From Rhizorhabdus histidinilytica (lineage in GTDB: Bacteria > Pseudomonadota > Alphaproteobacteria > Sphingomonadales > Sphingomonadaceae): a stretch of 64,000 bases of DNA. This document shows positions 29,472 to 37,743 of this stretch, piece by piece. The first letter of the stretch is position 1. Each line of letters opens with the position of its first letter. The notes under the pieces are model-generated. The model was given only the letters and a program-made list of their open reading frames with translations, ran no database searches and was not told where the DNA came from. Made by a program: the position numbers and the translations under genes. The DNA lies in the NCBI RefSeq assembly GCF_900167915.1, contig NZ_FUYM01000007.1, positions 241,018-305,017 on the forward strand. The letters run 5' to 3'.

Positions 29472-29575
29472 CGCGGGCGAAGATAGGGATGGGGACGGCC
29501 CAGCGGAAGGCCGATCCTGCGATGCTGCTGATAAGCCGCTTTGACCAGCGGCGGACTGGGATTACTCAAAATGCC

Positions 29576-30631
29576 ATGTCCGATCCGACCGACGAGAATG
29601 TGGCGATCATCGGCAACCCCGTCCTGCTGCAACGGGGCGAGCCGCTGATCCAGGCCTTGCGCAGCGTCCGCGTCGCCGGGGTGCTGGCCAGCACCGTCGC
29701 GATCGGCAGCGGCTCCTGGTCGGCCTCGATCCCGGTCCCGGACGAGTGCGCGCTGCTCTACGTCATCGCCCGCGGCCGATGCGTCGGCGGCACCTTCGAC
29801 CCGGCGACGATGGTCGACCTGTCGGCCGGGGACATTCTGCTGTTCCCGCATCCGGGGCGCTACATCCTGTCCGAACGGCGCGGTATCGCCCCCGTGCCGC
29901 TGGAGGACATGCTGGAAGAGGTGCTCGGCGGCATCGAAGGGGTCGAGGGGCGGTGGAAGTCGCTCTTCTCGTCGCCCTTCACCATCGCGGGAGCCGAGGC
30001 CGGCGATCCGGTGGTGGCGATCACCGCGCTGCGGCTGTTCTTCGATCATGGCCTGCCCGCGGTGCTGCTGCGGGGATTGCCGCCGTTCGTCCATCTTCCC
30101 GGCTTCGCGACCCGCCATGGTCCATTCGTCGAGGCGATCCTGCGGCAGGTGATCGGGCAGGGGGAGGAAGGGCTTTCCGGGCAGGGGGCGGCGACCCGGC
30201 TCGCGGAGGCGCTGCTCGTCAAGTGCCTGTCCGCCTTCCTCGCCGATTTCGCCGACAAGCGGCCGGGGTTCGGGCGCGGCCTGCGCGATCCGTTCATCGC
30301 CAAGGCGATCGGCGCGATCCAGTCGCGGCCCAACCTCAACTGGACGCTGGCGGCGATGTCGCGCTCGGCCGGCCTGTCGCGCTCCGCCTTCACCGATCGC
30401 TTCCGCGCGGCGATGGAGATGACCCCGACCGAATTCCTGACCGCGGTCCGCATGGCGCGGGCGACCGACATGCTGGAGAACGGCAAGATGTCGATCGCGC
30501 AGATCGCGGAGATGATCGGCTACGGGTCGGAAGCCGCCTTCAACCGCGCCTTCCGCCGCTGGAACGGATCGCCGCCAGGCGCGCTGCGACGGTCGAGCCT
30601 GACGGCCGGCGGGCAAAAGCCGGACGATTGA
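29576..30631 (+). CDS. AraC family transcriptional regulator (cupin_6 type)
   Basis: A 351-residue regulator. The N-terminal half is a cupin-type sensing domain (LLYVIARGRCVGG, LSAGDILLFPHPGRYIL); the C-terminal 100 residues hold two helix-turn-helix units (WTLAAMSRSAGLSRSAFTDRF and IAQIAEMIGYGSEAAFNRAF). The ATG at 29576 is chosen because the upstream in-frame stretch overlaps the divergent exporter promoter and lacks family character. It probably controls the receptor-led operon 130 bases downstream. Confidence 0.88.
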   Translation: MSDPTDENVAIIGNPVLLQRGEPLIQALRSVRVAGVLASTVAIGSGSWSASIPVPDECALLYVIARGRCVGGTFDPATMVDLSAGDILLFPHPGRYILSERRGIAPVPLEDMLEEVLGGIEGVEGRWKSLFSSPFTIAGAEAGDPVVAITALRLFFDHGLPAVLLRGLPPFVHLPGFATRHGPFVEAILRQVIGQGEEGLSGQGAATRLAEALLVKCLSAFLADFADKRPGFGRGLRDPFIAKAIGAIQSRPNLNWTLAAMSRSAGLSRSAFTDRFRAAMEMTPTEFLTAVRMARATDMLENGKMSIAQIAEMIGYGSEAAFNRAFRRWNGSPPGALRRSSLTAGGQKPDD

Positions 30632-30763
30632 TCAAGCAAGCCGGTGCATCGGCCAAAGACAGCGGACCGTCGCCCCTCCACATTGGCCGCATAAGCAACG
30701 CACCAGCGGACGGACCGTCGCCGAACCGGGCGACGGCCGCCTGGGTGGCGGAGGGAGGGGCCT
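30632..30763. promoter_or_regulatory. Leader between AraC gene and receptor operon, with direct repeat
   Basis: The spacer contains CGGACCGTCGCC twice (30663-30674 and 30711-30722), 48 bases apart on the same strand. Direct repeats at such spacing fit AraC-type binding, but no promoter elements are clear. A strong ribosome site (GGAGGGAGGGG) precedes the GTG of the receptor gene. Confidence 0.4.
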
Positions 30764-32986
30764 GTGAAGACGAGGATGTTGAAGCTGGGAGCGGCGACCG
30801 CCGCGATGATCTTGGCCTGGGCCGGCGCCCAGGCGCAGGCGCCTGCGGAAGCGCAGGGCGATGCCGGCGGCCAGGCGATCCAGGACATCGTCGTCACCGC
30901 GACCCGCACCGGCGCGACGCAGCTCCAGCGGACGCCGATCGCGATCTCCGCCTTCTCGGCCGAGCAGCTCGACGCGTCGGGCATCGTCAACGTCAAGGAC
31001 CTGGTCTCGGCCACGCCGAACCTGAGCGTCGGACAGGCAACCGCCAGCGCGCAGATCTACATCCGCGGCATCGGCAGCAACAATGTGTTCATCGGCTCCG
31101 ATCCCGACGTGACGGTCCAGTCGGACGGCGTCTACATCGCCCGCGCCTTCGGCCAGTTCCTCGACTTCGTCGACGTCGACCGGATCGAGGTGCTGCGCGG
31201 CCCGCAGGGGACGCTCTACGGCCGCAACGCCGTCGGCGGCACGATCAACATCATCTCGCGCAAGCCGTCCGACAGCTTCGAGGGACGGGCACAGCTCAGC
31301 GCCGGCACCGACGACCTCGTCCAGGCGCAGGCCTATCTCAGCGGGCCGATCGTGCCCGGCGTCCTCCAGGCGAGCATCGCCGGCAACATCCTGCGCCGCG
31401 ACGGCTTCGTCGAGAATATCGCGCCGGGCGGCAAGGACGTCGGCAATGCCCGCCGTGAAGGCGTGCGCGGCCAGCTCCGCTTCGCGCCGAGCGCCACGGT
31501 GGAGGCGATCACCCGGTTCGACTGGAACGGTTCGTTCGAGCGGATGGACGCCTATTCGCACCTGCTCGCGCCGGTCGCGGCGGCGCCGCTCGCGACCTCG
31601 CTGATCGGCGACTATAGCCGCACCGCGCTCGACAGCCCGCAGAACAGCCGGACCCGCATCTGGGGCATATCCCAGGAGATCAACGTCGAGCTGAGCGACG
31701 TGTTGACGCTCAAGTCGCTGACCGCCTATCGGCGCAGCGCCTATCGCGTGAACGTCGACATCGACGGGACCGAGCTGCGCGGCACCTATGGTTTTCAGGC
31801 CGATCGGTCGAAGCAGTTCAGCCAGGAACTCAACCTGGGCATCGACCTGCCGCGCTTCGAAGGCGTGCTCGGCGCCTATTATTTCCGCGAATGGCAGCGC
31901 AGCACCCTGCGCAACACGACGCCGCCGAGCGCGGTGACGGCGCCGGCGCGGGCGACCGAGACCACCGTCAACCCGGTCGCGCGGGTGCGGTCGCAGGCTC
32001 TGTTCGGGCAGGGGACCTATCACCTCACCGACGCGCTCGGCCTCACCCTCGGCCTGCGCTACACGCAGGACCGGCGCGGGATCGACCAGAGGCTGATGCG
32101 GGTGCCGTTCGATCCGGCCTTGCCGACGATCGGCTTCGCGGCGTCGCCGCCGCCGCGCAACTATCACGCCTGGACGCCCCGCGTCAGCGTCGACTGGCAG
32201 GCCGCCCGCGACGTCATGCTCTATGCCTCGGTCACGCGCGGCTACAAGAGCGGCGGCACCAATTTCTCGGCCACCAACCTGGCGGCGCTGACCTTCGATC
32301 CGGAGACGATCTGGAGCTATGAGGCCGGCCTCAAGAGCGACTGGTTCGACCGCCGGCTGCGGGTCAACCTGACCGGCTTCTATTATGATTATTCGGACCT
32401 GCAGATCCAGTCGCTGCTGGCGCCGGGCGTCGTCGCGATCGGCAACGCGGCCAGCGCCCGGGTGAAGGGGCTCGAGCTCGAGACGATCGCCCGGCCGGCG
32501 GATGGGCTGACCTTCACCTTCAACTATGCGCTGCTCGACAGCGAGTATCGCCACTTCCCCAATGCCGCCGTCCCGTCGCAGCTGCGCCCCTATGTCCAGG
32601 GATCGCCGCGCTACGACGCCGCGACCAACACCTTCGACGCGACCGGCAACCGCCTGACCGCCGCGCCGCGCTCCTCGCTGTCCGCCAGCGCGCAATATGA
32701 GCATGCGCTGGGCAGCGGCACGGTCTTCGTCCGTGGCGAATATTACTGGCAGAGCCGCGCCCATTACGATCCGTCCAACGCGCTGATCATGAGCCAGAAG
32801 GCCTATGACCTGATCAACCTGTCGGCCGGCTATCGCGGCGCGGACGACCGCTGGAGCGCGCGGATCGTCGCGAAGAACGTGACGGACAAGCAATATCTGA
32901 TCACCGTCGCCGCGAACGGCCTGGTTCCGGCCGGCCTCGCCGGGGCGCCGCGCACCGTCGCGCTGCAGCTGACCTGGAACTGGTGA
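30764..32986 (+). CDS. TonB-dependent receptor
   Basis: Outer-membrane beta-barrel receptor of 740 residues for energised uptake. A signal peptide (about residues 1-25) is followed by the TonB box region IQDIVVTATR, the plug domain with IYIRGIGSNNVF and VLRGPQGTLYGRNAVGGTINII, and a 22-strand barrel ending with an aromatic residue (LTWNW). GTG start. The last four bases overlap the GTG of the CoA ligase gene, which ties uptake to catabolism. The substrate is probably a small organic acid or ester rather than iron, judged from the operon. Confidence 0.93.
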   Translation: MKTRMLKLGAATAAMILAWAGAQAQAPAEAQGDAGGQAIQDIVVTATRTGATQLQRTPIAISAFSAEQLDASGIVNVKDLVSATPNLSVGQATASAQIYIRGIGSNNVFIGSDPDVTVQSDGVYIARAFGQFLDFVDVDRIEVLRGPQGTLYGRNAVGGTINIISRKPSDSFEGRAQLSAGTDDLVQAQAYLSGPIVPGVLQASIAGNILRRDGFVENIAPGGKDVGNARREGVRGQLRFAPSATVEAITRFDWNGSFERMDAYSHLLAPVAAAPLATSLIGDYSRTALDSPQNSRTRIWGISQEINVELSDVLTLKSLTAYRRSAYRVNVDIDGTELRGTYGFQADRSKQFSQELNLGIDLPRFEGVLGAYYFREWQRSTLRNTTPPSAVTAPARATETTVNPVARVRSQALFGQGTYHLTDALGLTLGLRYTQDRRGIDQRLMRVPFDPALPTIGFAASPPPRNYHAWTPRVSVDWQAARDVMLYASVTRGYKSGGTNFSATNLAALTFDPETIWSYEAGLKSDWFDRRLRVNLTGFYYDYSDLQIQSLLAPGVVAIGNAASARVKGLELETIARPADGLTFTFNYALLDSEYRHFPNAAVPSQLRPYVQGSPRYDAATNTFDATGNRLTAAPRSSLSASAQYEHALGSGTVFVRGEYYWQSRAHYDPSNALIMSQKAYDLINLSAGYRGADDRWSARIVAKNVTDKQYLITVAANGLVPAGLAGAPRTVALQLTWNW

Positions 32987-34590
32987 GCCCAAGCCACCCC
33001 CTTATCGTGCAGGAAGGCCTTCCCTTGTCCCTCGCCACGTCCGACGTGAACTATACCGACCTGCTCGTGCAGGCGCTGACCCGCTATCCGGGCCGCGAAG
33101 CCTTCGTGGATGGCGACCGGCGCCTCAGCTACGCCCAGAGCGCGGCCCGGATCAGCCAGTTCATGCAATTGTTCCACGCCCGCGGCCTGCGGCCCGGCGC
33201 GACGCTCGCCATCCTCACCGTCAACGTGCCCGAGGCGTGGATGGCGCAGATGGCGGCCTGCCTGCTCGGCGCGGCCTTCACCGGGTTGCACCCGCTCGGC
33301 TCGGTCGACGATCATCTCCACATCTGCGACGAGCTGGCGGTCGACATGCTGGTCGTCCATCCCGCCTATCTGGAGCGCGGCCTGGCGCTCGGGCAGCGGG
33401 CGGCGTCGGTCCGCCACATCCTGGCGCTCGGCCCCAATAGCGATGCGGAGGACCTGCTCGCGCTGGCCGATCCCTTCCCGGTCCGCCGCCTGGAACGGCG
33501 CGCCTGCGGGCGGGAGGACGTCCACTGGATCGCCTATACCGGGGGCACGACCGGCCGGTCGAAGGGCGTCGAGATCCCCGACCGGGCGCTGGTGCAGCAG
33601 GTGCAGACCGTCACCACCTCGCTGGGCTTGCCCGAGAACCCCCGCTTCCTGGCGGTCGCTCCGATCTCCCATGCCGGGGTGCTGCCGATCGTGCCGACCC
33701 TGTTCCGGGGCGGGACGGTGGTGTTTCAGCGTGGTTTCGATCCCGCGAAATGGCTCGCCTGCGTCGAGGCGGAACGGATCAACTGGAGCTTCATCGTCCC
33801 GACGATGCTCTATTCGCTGCTCGACCATGGCCGTCCGGAGGACCATGATCTCTCCTCGCTGGAGACGATCATGTACGGTTCCTCGCCGATGTCCGCCGCC
33901 CGGCTCGCCGAAGCGCATGAGGCGATGGGGCCGGTGTTCCTGCAGGCCTATGGCCAGAGCGAGTGCGTCTCCTTCGCCACCACCCTGCGCAAGGACGAGC
34001 ATGATCCGCTGGGCAATCCGCAACTGCTGCGCTCCTGCGGCCGGCCGGTGCTCGGCATGCGGGTCGAGGTGCTCGGCGAGGACGGCCGGCCGGTGGCGCC
34101 GGGCGAGGTCGGCGAGATCTGCGTGCGCGGACCCGGCATCATGAAGGGCTATCATCACAGGCCTGAGGAGACCGCGCAGGCGCTGAAGGACGGCTGGCTC
34201 CATTCGGGCGATCTCGCCACGGTCGACGAGGACGGCTTCGTCTATATCGTCGACCGCAAGAAGGAGATGATCATCACCGGCGGCTTCAACGTCTATTCGC
34301 GCGAGATCGAGGACGTGATCGCCGAGCTGCCCGAGATATCGGCAGTCGCCGTGATCGGCGTGCCCGACGACAGATGGGGCGAGGCGGTGAAGGCGGTGGT
34401 CGTCGCGCGGCCAGGCGAGCGGGTGGATCCCGACCGGCTGATCGAGCTGGTCCGCGCGCGCAAGGGCGCGCACCAGGCGCCCAAGACTGTGGATGTCGTC
34501 GACCGGATGCCGCTGACCGCCGTCGGCAAGATCGACAAGAAGGCGCTGCGCGGCCGCTTCTGGGCCGATCAGGAAAGGATGGTCCATTGA
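32983..34590 (+). CDS. AMP-dependent acyl-CoA synthetase/ligase
   Basis: A 535-residue adenylate-forming enzyme (ANL superfamily) that activates a carboxylic acid as its CoA thioester. The P-loop motif YTGGTTGRSKGVE begins near residue 185, with QAYGQSE near 324, HSGDLATVDEDGFVYIVDRKKEMI near 408 and the catalytic lysine region LTAVGKIDKKALR close to the end. Sequence style fits medium-chain or aryl acids; the exact substrate is unknown. GTG start overlapping the receptor stop. Confidence 0.92.
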   Translation: MSPSHPLIVQEGLPLSLATSDVNYTDLLVQALTRYPGREAFVDGDRRLSYAQSAARISQFMQLFHARGLRPGATLAILTVNVPEAWMAQMAACLLGAAFTGLHPLGSVDDHLHICDELAVDMLVVHPAYLERGLALGQRAASVRHILALGPNSDAEDLLALADPFPVRRLERRACGREDVHWIAYTGGTTGRSKGVEIPDRALVQQVQTVTTSLGLPENPRFLAVAPISHAGVLPIVPTLFRGGTVVFQRGFDPAKWLACVEAERINWSFIVPTMLYSLLDHGRPEDHDLSSLETIMYGSSPMSAARLAEAHEAMGPVFLQAYGQSECVSFATTLRKDEHDPLGNPQLLRSCGRPVLGMRVEVLGEDGRPVAPGEVGEICVRGPGIMKGYHHRPEETAQALKDGWLHSGDLATVDEDGFVYIVDRKKEMIITGGFNVYSREIEDVIAELPEISAVAVIGVPDDRWGEAVKAVVVARPGERVDPDRLIELVRARKGAHQAPKTVDVVDRMPLTAVGKIDKKALRGRFWADQERMVH

Positions 34591-35798
34591 CGACAGGCTC
34601 CTCCCGTCCGTCGCGCGTGGCGGCGCTGCTCGCCGGCCTGCTGTCGCTGGCCCATGCCGGCCCGGCCGCGGCGCGCGAGGCCCTGCCGCCGATCGTCATC
34701 GGCCAGCTCTCCTCGCGGACCGGCAACAACCCGGCGGGGCGCGAAGGCGAGAATGGCGCGATGCAGGCGGTGGCGGAGATCAACGCGGCCGGCGGCCTGC
34801 TCGGCGGGCGCCGGCTGGAGCTGCACGTCGAGGACGATCAGACCCAGGTCGAGCCCGGCATCGCCGCCCTTGCCCGCCTCGTCGGCGCGGGCGCGTCCGC
34901 CGTCGTCGGCAGCTCCTTCTCCAACATCAGCCTCGCGATCATCCCGCATGTCGAGCAGGCCGGAATCCCCTATCTCTCGACCGGCGCCGCGGACGGGCAG
35001 GTCGATCCGGTGCGGCCCCATGTCTTCATGACCTCGCTGGCCGGCCGGCTCGTCGGGGAGCAGCTCCTCCGCTTCCTCCGCGATCGCGGCGTCACCCGCC
35101 TCGCAGTCGTCTACGATCACGACAGCCGCTTCGCGAGCTCGGGCTGGGCGAAGCAGCGGACCCTGCTCGATCGCTACGGCATCGCGCTGGTCGAGGAGCA
35201 GGCCGTCCGCGTCGACACCAAGGATTTCGGCGCGACCATCGCCGCGCTTCGCGGCAGCAGCGCGCAGGCGGTGATGGCGTGGCTGACCGGTCCGCCGGCG
35301 GTCGGCTTCACCCGCGCCTATGTGGCGGCGCAGGTCGGCCTGCCGGTGGTGGTGAGCCATGGCGTCGCCAGCGGCGCCTTCCTGCGCGAAACCGGTGCGG
35401 CATCCGAAGGGCTGTTCGTCGCGACCTCGATCGCCACCCTCGCCGACGAGGCGCCGGCCTCGGCGGTCGGCGACGCGGCCCGCGCTATGGCGGCCGGCTT
35501 CCGCCGCGACCATGGCCAGGGCCCGTCCCAATATGCGGTCGACGGCTATGTCGCGATACGGCTGATCGCCGCCGCGATCGAACGCGGCGGCAGCGCCAGC
35601 CCGGCGGCGATCCGCGACGCGCTCGAAGGGCTCACCCTCGCGACACCGCAGGGCGTCTATCGCTACACGGCCGACGACCATGCCGGGCTCGACGTGGCGG
35701 ACATCGCGGTCGCCCGGGTGAAGGACGGGCGCTTCACCCTGTCCGACTGGTCGCGCCGGCAGCTCGGGGCCGGCCATGGATCGGAGGCGCGGCGATGA
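34587..35798 (+). CDS. ABC branched-chain amino acid-type substrate-binding protein
   Basis: A 403-residue periplasmic binding protein of the LivJ/Leu-Ile-Val type. TTG start overlapping the ligase stop by four bases; signal peptide RVAALLAGLLSLAHAGPAAA. Family features include IVIGQLSSRTG, the NGAMQAVAEINAAGGLLGGRRLEL segment and SQYAVDGYVAIRLIAAAI near the end. No permease or ATPase gene accompanies it, so it may serve a transporter encoded elsewhere, or as a ligand buffer or sensor. Such solo binding proteins often occur in aromatic-acid operons. Confidence 0.88.
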   Translation: MTTGSSRPSRVAALLAGLLSLAHAGPAAAREALPPIVIGQLSSRTGNNPAGREGENGAMQAVAEINAAGGLLGGRRLELHVEDDQTQVEPGIAALARLVGAGASAVVGSSFSNISLAIIPHVEQAGIPYLSTGAADGQVDPVRPHVFMTSLAGRLVGEQLLRFLRDRGVTRLAVVYDHDSRFASSGWAKQRTLLDRYGIALVEEQAVRVDTKDFGATIAALRGSSAQAVMAWLTGPPAVGFTRAYVAAQVGLPVVVSHGVASGAFLRETGAASEGLFVATSIATLADEAPASAVGDAARAMAAGFRRDHGQGPSQYAVDGYVAIRLIAAAIERGGSASPAAIRDALEGLTLATPQGVYRYTADDHAGLDVADIAVARVKDGRFTLSDWSRRQLGAGHGSEARR

Positions 35799-36508
35799 GC
35801 AAGACCTTCGTCCTGATCCACGGCGCCTGGCGGGGCGGATGGTGCTATGCGCGGACCGCCGCGCTGCTGCGCGCGTCCGGACATCGCGTCTTCGCCCCGA
35901 CCCTGACCGGGCTTGGCGAGAGATCGCATCTGGCGGCGGGACCGGTCGGTTTCCGCACCCATGTCGACGACGTCGCCAACCTCCTGCGGTGGGAGGGGCT
36001 CGACGATGTCGTGCTGTGCGGCCATTCCTATGGCGGGATGGTCGCGGCGGCGGTCGCCGACGCGATGCCGGACCGGATCGCCGCGCTGCTGTTCCTCGAC
36101 GCGATCCTGCCCGAGGCCGGCAAGTCGCTGCTCGACATCTGCGCGGCCGAGGAGGTGGCGACCGGCTTGCTGCGATCCGCGGCGGCCAATGGCGGCCGGC
36201 TGGTGCCGCCGCTTTCCGCCACGCTGTTCGGCCTCAACGAAGCCGACATGGCGATGGTCGAGGCGCTCTGCACGCCGCACCCGCTCCCATGCTTCTGCGA
36301 GCCGGTCGAGCTCACCGGCGCCTGGGAGAGGATCGCGCGCAAGACCTATGTCCGCGCGACTGGATGGGCCGGCTATGCGGCGCTGGGCTTCGATCCGATG
36401 GCGAAGGTCGAGGCCGGGGCCGGCTGGTCGACGATCGACGTCGCCTGCGGGCATGAGGTCGCCCTCGATGCGCCCGACCGGCTCGCGGACATGCTGCTGA
36501 ACGCATAG
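35795..36508 (+). CDS. Alpha/beta hydrolase (esterase-like)
   Basis: A 237-residue cytosolic hydrolase. It begins with the typical FVLIHGAWRGGWCY oxyanion-hole motif, has the nucleophile S78 in GHSYGG and the terminal catalytic histidine in ACGHEVALDAPDRLAD. This subgroup resembles plant methylesterases and bacterial EstA/EstC enzymes. It probably hydrolyses an ester to give the acid activated by the ligase. ATGA overlap with the upstream gene. Confidence 0.9.
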   Translation: MSKTFVLIHGAWRGGWCYARTAALLRASGHRVFAPTLTGLGERSHLAAGPVGFRTHVDDVANLLRWEGLDDVVLCGHSYGGMVAAAVADAMPDRIAALLFLDAILPEAGKSLLDICAAEEVATGLLRSAAANGGRLVPPLSATLFGLNEADMAMVEALCTPHPLPCFCEPVELTGAWERIARKTYVRATGWAGYAALGFDPMAKVEAGAGWSTIDVACGHEVALDAPDRLADMLLNA

Positions 36509-36519
36509 GAACCGAACCA

Positions 36520-37299
36520 ATGGCTGCACCGATACGCTATGAGACGACCGGGTCGATCGCGACGATCACGCTCGATCGGCCCGACGCGCTCAACGCGATC
36601 ACCGTCGCGATGATCGAGGCGCTCGACGCGGCGCTGGCCGAGGCTGCCGAGGACGCGGCGATCCGCGTCCTGATCATCACTGGATCGGGACGCGCCTTCT
36701 GCGTCGGGGCGGACATCGGCCAGCTCGACCAGTGGGAGAAGGACCCCGGGCTTCGCGACCGCTTCTACACGCTGGCGCCGCGCTTCTTCCGCGGGCTGGA
36801 GGAATTCCCCAAGCCGGTCATCGCCGCGGTCAACGGCGTGGCGGCGGCCGGCGGGTTCGAGATCTGCTGCTTCGCCGACATCGTCATCGCGGCGGAGGAT
36901 GCGCGGATCGGCGACGCCCACGCCAATTTCGTCGGCTTCGGGCCGGTGTCGGCGGTCGTCGCGCCGACCGTCCTGCCGCGCAAGATCGCCGCCGAGCTGC
37001 TCTACACCGGCGACATGATGAGTCCGGCGCAGCTCCACCTGTGGGGGTTCGTGAACCGGGTGGTTCCGGCCGGCGAACTGATGGAAACCTCCCTCGCCAT
37101 GGCCGGCCGGATCGCCGCCAAGCAGCCGCTCGCGATCCAGGCGGCGAAGAACCTCGCCCGCCGCGCCGGCCTCGTCGATCCAGGGCTGCTCGGCTCGCAC
37201 GCCTATGAAAGCGCCAAGGCGATCTTCGCGACCGAGGATTTCCGGGAAGGCCTGCGCGCCTTCGCCGAGAAGCGGGCGCCCGATTTCAAGGGACGATGA
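36520..37299 (+). CDS. Enoyl-CoA hydratase/isomerase (crotonase) family protein
   Basis: A 259-residue crotonase-fold enzyme acting on a CoA thioester. It has the oxyanion-hole segment GSGRAFCVGADI near residue 57 and AAVNGVAAAGGFEICCFADI near 105. The glutamate in GGFEIC matches the first catalytic glutamate of crotonase; the second position has histidine (GDAHANF) in place of the usual glutamate, so the reaction may not be simple hydration. It sits 11 bases after the hydrolase in the same operon. Confidence 0.9.
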   Translation: MAAPIRYETTGSIATITLDRPDALNAITVAMIEALDAALAEAAEDAAIRVLIITGSGRAFCVGADIGQLDQWEKDPGLRDRFYTLAPRFFRGLEEFPKPVIAAVNGVAAAGGFEICCFADIVIAAEDARIGDAHANFVGFGPVSAVVAPTVLPRKIAAELLYTGDMMSPAQLHLWGFVNRVVPAGELMETSLAMAGRIAAKQPLAIQAAKNLARRAGLVDPGLLGSHAYESAKAIFATEDFREGLRAFAEKRAPDFKGR

Positions 37300-37314
37300 A
37301 AGGGAGGAAGAGCG

Positions 37315-37611
37315 ATGTCGGCTTACTGGATCGCCCGCGCGCGGATGCGCGACATGGAGGGGCAGGACCAATATGCCCGGATCATCGGGGATATCGGCCA
37401 GCGCTTTCCCTATCAGACGCTGGCGCGGTCGGGCCAGGTCCACATCGTCGAGGGGACGACGCATTTCGACCGCTATTTCCTCCACCGCTTCGCGTCGGTG
37501 GATAGCGCGCTCGCCTTCTACAATTCGCCCGAATATCAGGAGGCGGCCGCGATCCGGCGCGCCGCGTGCGACGGCTGCGAGCTGGTGATCATGGAGGGCG
37601 AGGACCGCTGA
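37315..37611 (+). CDS. DUF1330 domain-containing protein
   Basis: A 98-residue protein of the ferredoxin-like alpha+beta barrel family DUF1330: SAYWIARARMRDMEGQDQY at the start, then HIVEGTTHFDRYFLHRF and LAFYNSPEYQEAAAIRR. Members often accompany catabolic enzymes; no reaction is established. It is the last gene of the receptor-ligase operon, 15 bases after the crotonase. Confidence 0.88.
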   Translation: MSAYWIARARMRDMEGQDQYARIIGDIGQRFPYQTLARSGQVHIVEGTTHFDRYFLHRFASVDSALAFYNSPEYQEAAAIRRAACDGCELVIMEGEDR

Positions 37612-37743
37612 GGCGGAACCGGCGGCCCGCGCCGCCAGACGTACCGGGCATCGTTCCATACCCGCAGCATCATTGAAGAATCCGGCGGCGCTGGTACAGC
37701 GTCGGGGTCCGGACCGCCTTGCCTGCACAGGAATGATCCCACC

